Positions 27,529 to 35,432 of a DNA stretch of 54,530 nucleotides are shown here, one piece after another. Below the pieces are notes generated by a model. That model made no database searches. It was not told where the DNA came from and saw only the letters and a program-made list of their open reading frames with translations. Position 1 is the first letter of the stretch, and the number at the start of each line of letters is the position of its first letter. The stretch comes from Chitinophagales bacterium (GTDB taxonomy: Bacteria > Bacteroidota > Bacteroidia > Chitinophagales > Saprospiraceae): assembly GCA_013297745.1 (NCBI GenBank), contig JAAFIM010000018.1, positions 1-54,530 on the forward strand, written 5' to 3'. The translations under genes and the position numbers were made by a program.

Positions 27529-28107
27529 TTATAAATCCGCTAAATTTTTGCTGTTATATGTGTTCATCATCCGCTCCAAACCCACAAAGGTAAAATCTTT
27601 AACCGCATTGGCAGCTTCAGCCACTACCAAATCTACTAGAGGACGTTCTTGTTCGGTAAATTTGCCCAATACAAAATTTACCTGTTGCCCCTGTTTGAAC
27701 TTGTCGCCTATGCCCAAACGCATACGGGGATATTCAGATGTTTGCATCAATTCTTCTATGTTTTTGAGCCCGTTGTGTCCGCCCGCGCTGCCTTTGGCGC
27801 GTATGCGCATACGACCCAAGTCCAGGTTTAAATCGTCCAAAATGGTTATGGTTTGGGCTAATTCTAACCCCTCTTTTTGCAACCAATAGCGCAAAGCCTG
27901 CCCGCTTAAGTTCATATAAGTGGTTGGTTTTAACAGAATTAGGGTGCGTCCTCTGTGGCTAACTTCAGCGCGCCAAGCCAATTTATCCAATTGCCATTCG
28001 GCAGAAGCTTCGGCGGCTAATTTTTCTACCACTTCAAATCCGATATTGTGGCGGGTTAGTTTGTAGTCGTTGCCCACATTCCCCAACCCTATGATGAGAT
28101 ATTTCAT
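27529..28107 (-). CDS. pth: Peptidyl-tRNA hydrolase
   Basis: Pth frees tRNA from peptidyl-tRNA released by stalled ribosomes. The 192-residue protein has all catalytic and binding residues in register with the well-studied enzyme: Asn10 and His20 in GLGNVGNDYKLTRHN, Asn66 in TYMNLSG, Asp91 in ILDDLNL, and Asn112 in GGHNGLKNI. It ends with the typical RLGIG and C-terminal helix. The gene is monocistronic, divergent from the cysteine-motif genes. Confidence 0.96.
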   Translation of the reverse strand: MKYLIIGLGNVGNDYKLTRHNIGFEVVEKLAAEASAEWQLDKLAWRAEVSHRGRTLILLKPTTYMNLSGQALRYWLQKEGLELAQTITILDDLNLDLGRMRIRAKGSAGGHNGLKNIEELMQTSEYPRMRLGIGDKFKQGQQVNFVLGKFTEQERPLVDLVVAEAANAVKDFTFVGLERMMNTYNSKNLADL

Positions 28108-28230
28108 AATTAAAAATAAAAAAAATGAGAAAAAGGATAAAATAATTCATACAGCAACCACCCAAAAGGGTAAAATTGCATCTTTGTAACCAATACCGCA
28201 AAGCAGCGTTAATCTCCCAAATTATAAAAT

Positions 28231-28935
28231 ATGGAAATGGTAAAAACTTACTCACTTAGCGTAAATCGCCCCTGTAGTGAAAAATGGGACGAAATGCAAC
28301 CTGCCGAAAATGGGCGTTTTTGTGCTGTTTGTCAAAAAAATGTGGTTGATTTTTCCGTTATGAACGATGCGCAAATTATCGCTTTTTTTGAAAACTATCA
28401 GGGCGGGCATCTTTGCAAAAAAATCAGAAAAAGCCAGCAAAACCTAGTGTTTGTGGTTCGTCAAAAGCAGAAAATAGTGCAGAGACAGCGTTTTTTTTGG
28501 AAAGCGGCTGCTGTGGGTTTGGGCATTTTTTTACTTTCAACCCAACCAACACAAGCCCAAAACGCACCTCAAGACACCACTATCAGCAGCGAAAAAGATA
28601 GCACAAGCCCCAAACGCAATTTTCCTATGGTGGCTTATCTAAGAGCTGAAATTTCCTACAAAAAGGATGGAATTGTGCAATTATTGCCCCACACACAAGT
28701 GGATATTATCCATAAAGGGCAAATTTATAAAAGCCTAAAAACGGATAAAGCGGCTAAAATTGAGTTGGCTTTGCCCCGCGAGGTTTGGGAAGATGGCTTT
28801 TCGCTCTATTGGCAAAATTTAGAAGTGCAAGGGCAAGAAAATATAGCCATTCACCAGCGCAATAAATGGCTAAAGGTTATTTTTAGCGGCGATATAGAAG
28901 AGGAGGGCGTGCTTTGGGGCGATTTTAACGAGTAA
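28231..28935 (+). CDS. Cysteine-motif membrane protein 1 (internal signal-like segment)
   Basis: A 234-residue protein with a compact cysteine-rich N-terminal module, Cys15-x15-Cys31-x2-Cys34-x27-Cys62, built around RPCSEKWDEMQP, GRFCAVCQKNVVDFS and ENYQGGHLC. It looks like a small zinc ribbon. A basic stretch and one hydrophobic segment about residues 90-105 follow, ending in QPTQAQN, which looks like a signal-peptidase site although it is 110 residues from the N-terminus. The last 120 residues are beta-rich. The module is a recurrent but uncharacterised Bacteroidota pattern, often with carboxypeptidase-regulatory-like domains. Its paralogue follows 26 nt downstream. Confidence 0.75.
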   Translation: MEMVKTYSLSVNRPCSEKWDEMQPAENGRFCAVCQKNVVDFSVMNDAQIIAFFENYQGGHLCKKIRKSQQNLVFVVRQKQKIVQRQRFFWKAAAVGLGIFLLSTQPTQAQNAPQDTTISSEKDSTSPKRNFPMVAYLRAEISYKKDGIVQLLPHTQVDIIHKGQIYKSLKTDKAAKIELALPREVWEDGFSLYWQNLEVQGQENIAIHQRNKWLKVIFSGDIEEEGVLWGDFNE

Positions 28936-28961
28936 TTTTTTCACATCAAAAAACAAAACTT

Positions 28962-29714
28962 ATGATTAAAAAACCGATGAAAACGGCTACATTATTGGTA
29001 AAATCTGCTTGTAGCGAGGGCTGGGACGGGATGCAACCCGCCAAAGATGGAAGATTTTGTGGCAGCTGTCAAAAAACTGTGGTTGATTTTTCCACTATGT
29101 CCGAATTGCAGATTGTGTCCTTTTTTGAAAATTATCAAGGGGGCGGACTTTGCGGTAAAATACGCAACGACCAACAGGGGAAAACTTACTCGGTGGGAAA
29201 ACCGATAAAGTTATCTTATGCGCGCCAAGTCTGGAAAGTGGCAGCGATTGGCGCAGGGCTGATGATTAATTTAGCCCAACCTTTACAGGCGCAAAACATT
29301 GATAATCAATTGGTTAAAACTGCTGTAGTCGTTACCCAAAATCAACCCGAAGAGGAAAAAACGGTTTCTTTAAAACTTCAAATTTTGCATACATTTGTAG
29401 AAAATAGCATAAAACACCCTTTAAAGGATTGGGAGGTAGAAATTTGGCAAAAAGACGGGGTAGTTATTGCTTTAGGAAAAACTGACGAAAATGGGCAGGT
29501 GGAGTTCAATCTTACCGACGAACAATGGGGCGAAGGGGTTTATTTATATAATGAATGGTTTCCCAAAAAATACTTTATTTCCAACCGTTATCGGAATAAA
29601 AGTAAAACTGTTGTGGTCAAACTTCTTCCCCCGCCGCCGCCGCCTCCTCCTCCACCACCGCCGCCGCTATTGGGAATTTTAGAACTTGAGGTAATAGAGG
29701 AGGTTAAAGATTAA
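28962..29714 (+). CDS. Cysteine-motif membrane protein 2 with polyproline tail
   Basis: A 250-residue paralogue of the preceding gene with identical cysteine spacing (Cys17-x15-Cys33-x2-Cys36-x27-Cys64). It has the same WDGMQP, GRFCGSCQKTVVDFS and FENYQGG blocks, and again a hydrophobic segment (about 90-106) ending in QPLQAQN. The extracytoplasmic part contains a beta domain (LKDWEVEIWQKDGV, TDENGQVEF) that resembles a carboxypeptidase-regulatory-like fold. It ends in an uninterrupted run of thirteen prolines before LLGILELEVIEEVKD. Such a run would need elongation factor P for translation. An alternative start is the ATG at 28977. The stop codon is only 3 nt from that of the convergent gene. 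Confidence 0.75.
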   Translation: MIKKPMKTATLLVKSACSEGWDGMQPAKDGRFCGSCQKTVVDFSTMSELQIVSFFENYQGGGLCGKIRNDQQGKTYSVGKPIKLSYARQVWKVAAIGAGLMINLAQPLQAQNIDNQLVKTAVVVTQNQPEEEKTVSLKLQILHTFVENSIKHPLKDWEVEIWQKDGVVIALGKTDENGQVEFNLTDEQWGEGVYLYNEWFPKKYFISNRYRNKSKTVVVKLLPPPPPPPPPPPPPLLGILELEVIEEVKD

Positions 29715-29717
29715 TTT

Positions 29718-30554
29718 CTAAACTTTATCCTTATCAAAATACTGCTCAAAAGGGCGGATAATGTGCTTATCTTTGCTTGTGTCTAAGACCGCAAAATGTA
29801 CGTGGTCAAATTTTTGTTTAAACTCGTCCAATTGGAGTGTTTCTGACCACCAAAGGGCTATATCTTCGGGATTGTTTCTAAACACGCCACAGCCCCAAGC
29901 GCCTAAAATTAGGTTGGCGTATCCAAAACCAGCCGCTACGCTCAACACTTTATACATTCTTTGCCGCATAACCCTTTCTATTTCGGTAGAAAGGGCTTTT
30001 TTTTGGTCTGCCAACGCGCCTTTATTAGCGGCGGCTGAAGTGATAAAACTCGCTGTATAATAAGGCGTTAGCAACTCGCCCTCGTCGTTTTTGAGCACGG
30101 GAACGGCTGGGCTATAAATCATATCGTCGTTGTAATATAGGGGCAAATTGGCGCGGTGAGCGTCGTACATAGATTTGAACTTACACAAGCACGGGTACAA
30201 ACCGCTTGAACGGGCTAAACTTTCCTCTTGCGCACTCGCCCCCGTTAGAAATCCCCCTCCAGGGTTTTTGGCAGAAGCAAAGTTTAGCACCAACATTTTT
30301 TTCCCCGCCCAGCGATGGGCAGCTTCCAAGGTGGTTTCGTTCAGCAAACTGTATTGGGTTTCAAACTGCTGCTGATTTTCTTTTGCTTTGGCTATAATCG
30401 GTTCAAATTCTTTCTCTAAGATACAAAGGCTGCCTTTTTCTGATTTTTTTTGCTCTTCCGAAAAATCAAACAGTTGATTTTCAATCATATAATAGCCTTT
30501 TTCTAACAAGCTAACGGTGTGGTAGGCGGTTTCTGTGCGTTTGGATTTTTGCAT
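29718..30554 (-). CDS. TIGR02452/DUF2263 family protein, microbial PARG-like macrodomain
   Basis: The 278-residue cytoplasmic protein carries NFASAKNPGGGFLTG at 91-105 followed by QEE at 109-111. This gives GGG-x7-QEE, the catalytic signature of bacterial-type poly(ADP-ribose) glycohydrolases. Further family motifs are MIYSPAVPVLKND, ITSAAANKGAL, RMYKVLSVAAGFGYANLILGAWGCGVF (in two parts) and FDHVHFAVLD. The signature supports ADP-ribose removal as its chemistry. The biological target is unknown. It is the last gene of a tight three-gene minus-strand unit (29718-32255, gaps of 15-33 nt). Confidence 0.88.
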   Translation of the reverse strand: MQKSKRTETAYHTVSLLEKGYYMIENQLFDFSEEQKKSEKGSLCILEKEFEPIIAKAKENQQQFETQYSLLNETTLEAAHRWAGKKMLVLNFASAKNPGGGFLTGASAQEESLARSSGLYPCLCKFKSMYDAHRANLPLYYNDDMIYSPAVPVLKNDEGELLTPYYTASFITSAAANKGALADQKKALSTEIERVMRQRMYKVLSVAAGFGYANLILGAWGCGVFRNNPEDIALWWSETLQLDEFKQKFDHVHFAVLDTSKDKHIIRPFEQYFDKDKV

Positions 30555-30587
30555 AAATGTACGTTTTGTGGGGTGAATTTTTAAAAA

Positions 30588-31634
30588 TTATTGTAGTTTT
30601 TTCAACGCTTCTCGCGCCAAATCCAACTCTGGGCTGTCTTGTCGGCAAGTGGCTACAGCATTGTCATAATCATTTTTGGCGGCGGTTTTATCCCCCAATT
30701 TTTCGGCGCAAAACCCTCTATAAAAATAGGCTTCACCAAATTGTGGGTCGTTTTGGGTGGCAATTTTAAACGATTGGTAAGAATTTTCCCATAATTTTTT
30801 ATCATTGGTGCGTTCTGCTTCATCTAATAACAACAAACCTTTGTTGTAGGCCACATCTGGGTTGAGGGGAGCGGCAACGGTGGCTTTTTCATACCATTCC
30901 AAAGCAGGTTTAAATTGCCCTTGCCAATGATAATAAAACGCTTTTTTGCGCAAAGCCAATACACTGCTGCTATCAATACGCAAAGCATTATCAAAGTATT
31001 GTAGTGCTATGGGATTTTTCAACCCTGTGTTGAGTTCGCCCAGTTGGATATAGGCTTCAAAATGTTGGGCATCTTGTTGTACCACCTCTTGGAACGCAGC
31101 CAAAGCTTTGAGGGTATCATATTGGTCTTTGTAGACCAACCCGCGCAAATACATAGCATCTACATTGTAGCTGTTGAGTTTGGCTACTTCGTCCAGGATT
31201 ATCAAACTTTTGTCGTGTTCGGATAGTATTAAATGCATTTGTGCCAAAGATAATTTGGTGTAAATATCTTTTGGAAATTTTTTGACCGTGAGTTCCAACA
31301 CATCCATACAGGGGTTGATTTGTTTGGATTGGTAATAAACATCAGCCAACAAGCGGAAATTTTCTACCCTGGTGCTATCAAAGCGGACCAAAAATTCAGC
31401 GTCAGTTAAGGCCATAGGAAATTCTTCCAGTTTCAACGCCGTTTTTATCCTAGCATAGCGCAGGGCAGTATCGCTGGGATTGCTGATGATTTTGTTGGTA
31501 ATTGCGTCAATTTCGGGTATGCCCAACAACTTGTTGCTGTTGTCGGGGTTAGTTTTGGTTGTGCTGCTGCCACAGGCATAAAACCCAACGCATAAAGCAG
31601 CCAAGATAAAGGTTTTAAACATTTTTTTTTTCAT
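30588..31634 (-). CDS. TPR lipoprotein
   Basis: The 348-residue protein begins with a lipoprotein signal (lipobox FYAC, Cys near residue 21) and a short Ser/Thr/Asn linker. TPR repeats follow almost to the end. Recognisable units include YNVDAMYLRGLVYKDQ with TLKALAAFQEVVQQD, HFEAYIQLGELNTGL with PIALQYFDNALRIDS, and FGEAYFYRGFCAEKLGDKTAA with the following helix. It is probably anchored in the outer or inner membrane facing the periplasm, acting as a protein-interaction scaffold. It sits between a membrane protein gene 15 nt upstream and the PARG-like gene 33 nt downstream. Confidence 0.85.
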   Translation of the reverse strand: MKKKMFKTFILAALCVGFYACGSSTTKTNPDNSNKLLGIPEIDAITNKIISNPSDTALRYARIKTALKLEEFPMALTDAEFLVRFDSTRVENFRLLADVYYQSKQINPCMDVLELTVKKFPKDIYTKLSLAQMHLILSEHDKSLIILDEVAKLNSYNVDAMYLRGLVYKDQYDTLKALAAFQEVVQQDAQHFEAYIQLGELNTGLKNPIALQYFDNALRIDSSSVLALRKKAFYYHWQGQFKPALEWYEKATVAAPLNPDVAYNKGLLLLDEAERTNDKKLWENSYQSFKIATQNDPQFGEAYFYRGFCAEKLGDKTAAKNDYDNAVATCRQDSPELDLAREALKKLQ

Positions 31635-31649
31635 AATATAGTATAAGTT

Positions 31650-32255
31650 TTAGTATATTTTTCGATTTTTCCAGCCCAAAAATAGCAATAAACCGCTAAC
31701 CAAACATATCAATAACCCTACAATCCAAATCCATAAAACGGGCAACAATAAGGCTATTATAAATGTTCCCAATGCAGCTAAAAATATGCCCGCAGCCAAT
31801 AATAAAAGACTATATTTTTCAAAAAAACGGTCTGCTGTACTTTTATTCCTTTTGAGGGTAACGAATAAAAAGGCTAAAGATAAGAATAAAACGGTTAGTA
31901 GCCCAAACCCCAACCAACTCAAAACGGCTGAGGTTAGGGCTAAGCCCAATAAATATAAACTTAGAGAAATAGGGTATAATCCCAAGCCTATAATTCCCCC
32001 GAATAGCCAAAAAATATCCCAATTAGGACGACTTTTCCCCATTTTTAGCCTATTTTTAGCTTTCTTTTTGGGGACAATCGGCTGTATGGGTTGGCTACTG
32101 GAGGATAAAATTAGGGCAGGATTGTCTATGGGTTTAAATTTGGTTATTTTTATTGCTGGGTTGTTTACGTTATGATTTGCCTTATCGCGGGCTAGGCTAA
32201 AATTGGGATAAAAGCTTAGAGAAAAAAAACAGCTTATGAGTAGTATAAATCGCAT
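31650..32255 (-). CDS. Membrane protein of unknown function
   Basis: The 201-residue protein starts with a signal peptide (ending about NFSLARD). A hydrophilic Asn/Pro/Lys-rich segment to about residue 80 follows, then four or five closely packed hydrophobic helices (GGIIGLGLYPISLSLYLLG, LLTVLFLSLAFLFV, LLLLAAGIFLAALGTFI, LWIWIVGLLICLVSG) and a basic tail. I do not recognise a family. It is the first gene of the three-gene unit that ends with the PARG-like protein. Confidence 0.65.
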   Translation of the reverse strand: MRFILLISCFFSLSFYPNFSLARDKANHNVNNPAIKITKFKPIDNPALILSSSSQPIQPIVPKKKAKNRLKMGKSRPNWDIFWLFGGIIGLGLYPISLSLYLLGLALTSAVLSWLGFGLLTVLFLSLAFLFVTLKRNKSTADRFFEKYSLLLLAAGIFLAALGTFIIALLLPVLWIWIVGLLICLVSGLLLFLGWKNRKIY

Positions 32256-32380
32256 TAGTTAGGATATAAATAATCAGTTAAGATTGATATTGGGTGAAAA
32301 ACAGCGCAATTATCAACATTTTTTTAGATATAAAAAAACCCGCCGCGCACATTTAGCCGCTAGCGAGTATTTTTTTGGGT

Positions 32381-34810
32381 TTAAAATTGTATTCTGTACA
32401 AAAAATCGGGAAAAACCCCCAATTGATAAACAGGGATAATTTGGTCTTGTTCGATAGAGTATTGATAACGAAGCGGGTTGGGATGCGCTGTAGCGTTCAT
32501 TATATCCAAATAAAAATAGTGGGAAATGCGCTTGCGGCGGCTATTAATTCGCATACCCAATTTTATATCCGCGCGGAAATAATAAGGGCTGCGTTTTTGG
32601 TATACTTCGTCTGTCAATATCTGCGCTTGAAAAATTCTGGACTGCTCCAAATCTACAGGCGTATATTGTTCGCCGCCAGCCATAGTGATAGTGCTGCTGA
32701 CAAAAAATATATTGTTGCGTTGTCTGCCTGTTTTAAACTCTTTGTTAATTCTCAATCGGCTTATCCATTCGCGATTGAAGCGAGAATTGCGCAAAATTCC
32801 GTCGCTGCCGCTATAAGTTGATTTAAAATAACTTCCCGATAAGATAAAGAATAAGCCCCTGCTAAATGATTTTTGCAAACTCATATCTATCCCATAATTG
32901 GTGGCTGTTCCCGTACTTTTGAGATTGCCCAAAGGCATATTGTCTTGTAAGTCGCTGTAATTATTGATTAGCGAATAACCGTCCATTATGTCAGCGCGCA
33001 CAGGCACATTAAACCAACTTCTGTAATAAGGAGAAGCGGAAATACGCCAAAATTCGCTCATTCGCCACGTATATTCCAATACCAAATAATGATTGCCCCA
33101 CATTTTTAAGCTGCGAGCAGATTCATCATAAACTCGCCCAACAGCTGCATTATCTATAGTCATATTTCTATAGAAATAAATCCGCTGGGGTAATTGCTGG
33201 CGCTGGGTGGCATAACCAAAGTTGATTCTGTGGCGATTGTTAATATCGTATTGTAAAGATAAGCGTGGGTCAATAGCGTAACTGTGGTTTAGCAAAAGAT
33301 ATAGACTGTGCAAGCCAACGTTGAGGGTCAATTTGGGGTTGAAACGATAGCGAGATTGGTGGAAAGCTTCTATCATAGCTGTACTTCCATCAAAATTATG
33401 TCTATTGCTGGGAATAAGGTTGTAGCGATTGAATATCTCGTAAAGGTGATAATATTGATATTCTACCATAAACCCGTTTCTAACACTGTATTTTTTATTG
33501 ATTTGGCTGTTCAAGAAAGCCGAAATGGTGCCAGTGCCATTATAAACATTGTAATAAATTCCTCTATATTTTTCATTGGGTCGTCCTTCTATAACGGGAT
33601 AAAAATCTGCTATGTTGTCTTCTATTGCGTGGACAGAACCAGCCGAAATTTGTAAATAGTTCTTTTTGTTGAAAAAATACTTATATTTTGCCCCTATGAA
33701 ACTATTGCGGGTAAAACTATATTGGTCTTTGTTGGCATCAGCAATAGCCACGTCCCCATCTTCAAGGGTGAGGTGGTCATAAAAAATTTCTGCTGCTCCC
33801 AAATAACCAAATATGCTAAATTCTCTTTTTTGGGTCTTACCAAAATCAAACTTGAAGTTTAAGTCGCCATAAGTGGGCAAAGTTGCTGTTCCAAAATCTA
33901 TCAGTTTGGTTGCAGCCAAAGCCTTTATGATAGAATAACGCCCCGCTACCATAAACGAACCCTTGTTCTTTTTGGACATAGGCCCCTCTAACACCAACTC
34001 CGCCCCATTCAAACTTACCCCTGCCATTACCGAATTTTTTTCTCTATTTCCATTACGAAGATTAATATCAAAAACGCCAGCGGTGCTGTTGCCATATTCA
34101 GCCGAAAAATTACCTAACATAAATTCAGAATTTGACATAGCGTTGATGTTGATAACAGGAAAATAACCTGCCGTGGTGCTTATGTAACCAAAATGGTTTG
34201 GATTAACCACTGGTATCCCTTCTACCCGCCATTGCAACCCCAAAGGGCTAGCGCCTCTTGCTATAATATCGTTGCGCCCGTCATCGCAATTGATTACCCC
34301 GCCTTGCCCCGTGACCAACCGCGCTATGTCGCTCCGCGAACCAGAAAAACGATTGACTTCGTCCAAAGAAAAGTTGCTTGTGCCTACATTGCTAAAGCTA
34401 TTGATGCCAGCTACAGGAAGCACTTGTAAATTTTTTAGCTTATTTTCAATTACTGTTTCTGTGGGTTTGCCAACATTATTATTTACGGATTCTTCTAGGG
34501 TGATTAGAATAAAAGTCTCTGCTCCAGTAGCCACTATAATATCTGATTCTACATAAGTTTGATAATTTTCTGTTTCTACTTTTATGCGATGACGACCTAC
34601 GGGCACATTATTAATTTGATAAATACCTTGGCTGTCTTGTTGGGTATAAATACGCGCTGGGCTGAAATTTAGCAACTCGAATTTGGCGTAAGGGATAGCT
34701 CTCCCGTTATCTTTGTCTTTGAGTTCTATGAATATGTTTTGCGTGTTTTGGGCATAAAAAAGTTGGTTGTAGCTGAAAAATAAGGTGATAATTAAGTATA
34801 TTTTTTTCAT
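32381..34810 (-). CDS. TonB-dependent receptor-like outer-membrane protein
   Basis: I place the start at the ATG 34808-34810, because the longer frame begins inside the -7 box at 34841-34848. The 809-residue protein has a signal peptide (ends FYAQN), a carboxypeptidase-regulatory-like domain about residues 25-105 (IPYAKFELLNF, GIYQINNVPVGRHRIKVE), a plug domain about 130-250 (LARLVTGQGGVI, MSNSEFMLGNFSAEYGNSTAGVFDI) and a long beta-barrel ending in RIQF, a typical aromatic C-terminal strand. Receptors of this type take up iron complexes, vitamins or glycans with TonB energy. No SusD partner gene is adjacent, so the substrate cannot be inferred. Confidence 0.9.
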   Translation of the reverse strand: MKKIYLIITLFFSYNQLFYAQNTQNIFIELKDKDNGRAIPYAKFELLNFSPARIYTQQDSQGIYQINNVPVGRHRIKVETENYQTYVESDIIVATGAETFILITLEESVNNNVGKPTETVIENKLKNLQVLPVAGINSFSNVGTSNFSLDEVNRFSGSRSDIARLVTGQGGVINCDDGRNDIIARGASPLGLQWRVEGIPVVNPNHFGYISTTAGYFPVININAMSNSEFMLGNFSAEYGNSTAGVFDINLRNGNREKNSVMAGVSLNGAELVLEGPMSKKNKGSFMVAGRYSIIKALAATKLIDFGTATLPTYGDLNFKFDFGKTQKREFSIFGYLGAAEIFYDHLTLEDGDVAIADANKDQYSFTRNSFIGAKYKYFFNKKNYLQISAGSVHAIEDNIADFYPVIEGRPNEKYRGIYYNVYNGTGTISAFLNSQINKKYSVRNGFMVEYQYYHLYEIFNRYNLIPSNRHNFDGSTAMIEAFHQSRYRFNPKLTLNVGLHSLYLLLNHSYAIDPRLSLQYDINNRHRINFGYATQRQQLPQRIYFYRNMTIDNAAVGRVYDESARSLKMWGNHYLVLEYTWRMSEFWRISASPYYRSWFNVPVRADIMDGYSLINNYSDLQDNMPLGNLKSTGTATNYGIDMSLQKSFSRGLFFILSGSYFKSTYSGSDGILRNSRFNREWISRLRINKEFKTGRQRNNIFFVSSTITMAGGEQYTPVDLEQSRIFQAQILTDEVYQKRSPYYFRADIKLGMRINSRRKRISHYFYLDIMNATAHPNPLRYQYSIEQDQIIPVYQLGVFPDFLYRIQF

Positions 34811-34840
34811 TTTTTTTGGTATAGAAATTAAAATCGGGGG

Positions 34841-34848
34841 CAAAGGTA
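34841..34848 (-). promoter_or_regulatory. -7 box for the TonB-dependent receptor gene
   Basis: TACCTTTG on the minus strand, a full consensus match 31 nt before the chosen start codon; it rules out the upstream in-frame start. Confidence 0.6.
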
Positions 34849-34881
34849 GATTTAATTTTTTCTATTATATTGGATAATACA

Positions 34882-34922
34882 AAAAAAAAGCAAACTTTTA
34901 CCTAGTAAAAGTTTGCTTTTTT
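34882..34922. terminator. Strong bidirectional terminator
   Basis: AAAAGCAAACTTTTAC-CTA-GTAAAAGTTTGCTTTT is a perfect 16-pair stem flanked by A- and T-runs. It lies directly after the stop codon of the minus-strand gene that ends at 34923. Confidence 0.9.
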
Positions 34923-35387
34923 TTATCTGCGTTTTAGTTCATACGAAAAAGTGTTGCTGTAGCTATTGCCTATATTATCGTTCCACGTTTCTGTACCTTG
35001 TAGGCTGGCTTGATTGGGGCCTGATTTGTCAATACGCAAGCTAACAATCATAGCTCCTGTAGAGCCACCAGTTACATTATCATAGACCAACTGTATATTC
35101 TCATCTTGTGCTGACCACACAGCTTCGCCAGTTCGGTTGAAAGTATCAAAACTGTAACTAAACTTACAATTGCCGCTCTCATTAAACTCCAAATAACCAG
35201 CATCAATGACTTCCCCATCGCTGATATTTTGATTGGTGATAGAACTTTCCACCCGTTGCCATTTTAGGGTTTCAATATCCCAAAAACCATCATTTCTAGA
35301 AAAGTATTTTTCAAAATGTCTATCGCTGGTACAGCCAAAAATACTGAACAGGATAACCAATAAAAAGGCAAATTTGATATTATTCAT
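34923..35387 (-). CDS. Small lipoprotein, lipocalin-like
   Basis: I place the start at the ATG 35385-35387, which begins a compact lipoprotein signal (MNNIKFAFLLVILFSIFGC, lipobox IFGC); an upstream in-frame start at 35432 would add 15 residues and spoil it. The 154-residue product is beta-rich with the pattern of small lipocalin-like Bacteroidota lipoproteins: WDIETLKWQRV, then YLEFNESGNCKFSYSFDTFN, GEAVWSAQDENIQLVYD, and a final TFSYELKRR strand. Function is unknown. It starts 45 nt after the stop of the adhesin-like gene and shares its transcript to the terminator at 34882-34922. Confidence 0.75.
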   Translation of the reverse strand: MNNIKFAFLLVILFSIFGCTSDRHFEKYFSRNDGFWDIETLKWQRVESSITNQNISDGEVIDAGYLEFNESGNCKFSYSFDTFNRTGEAVWSAQDENIQLVYDNVTGGSTGAMIVSLRIDKSGPNQASLQGTETWNDNIGNSYSNTFSYELKRR

Positions 35388-35432
35388 GGCAAGTAAATTG
35401 AAAAATAAATGAAAAACCAATAAAACGCTCAA

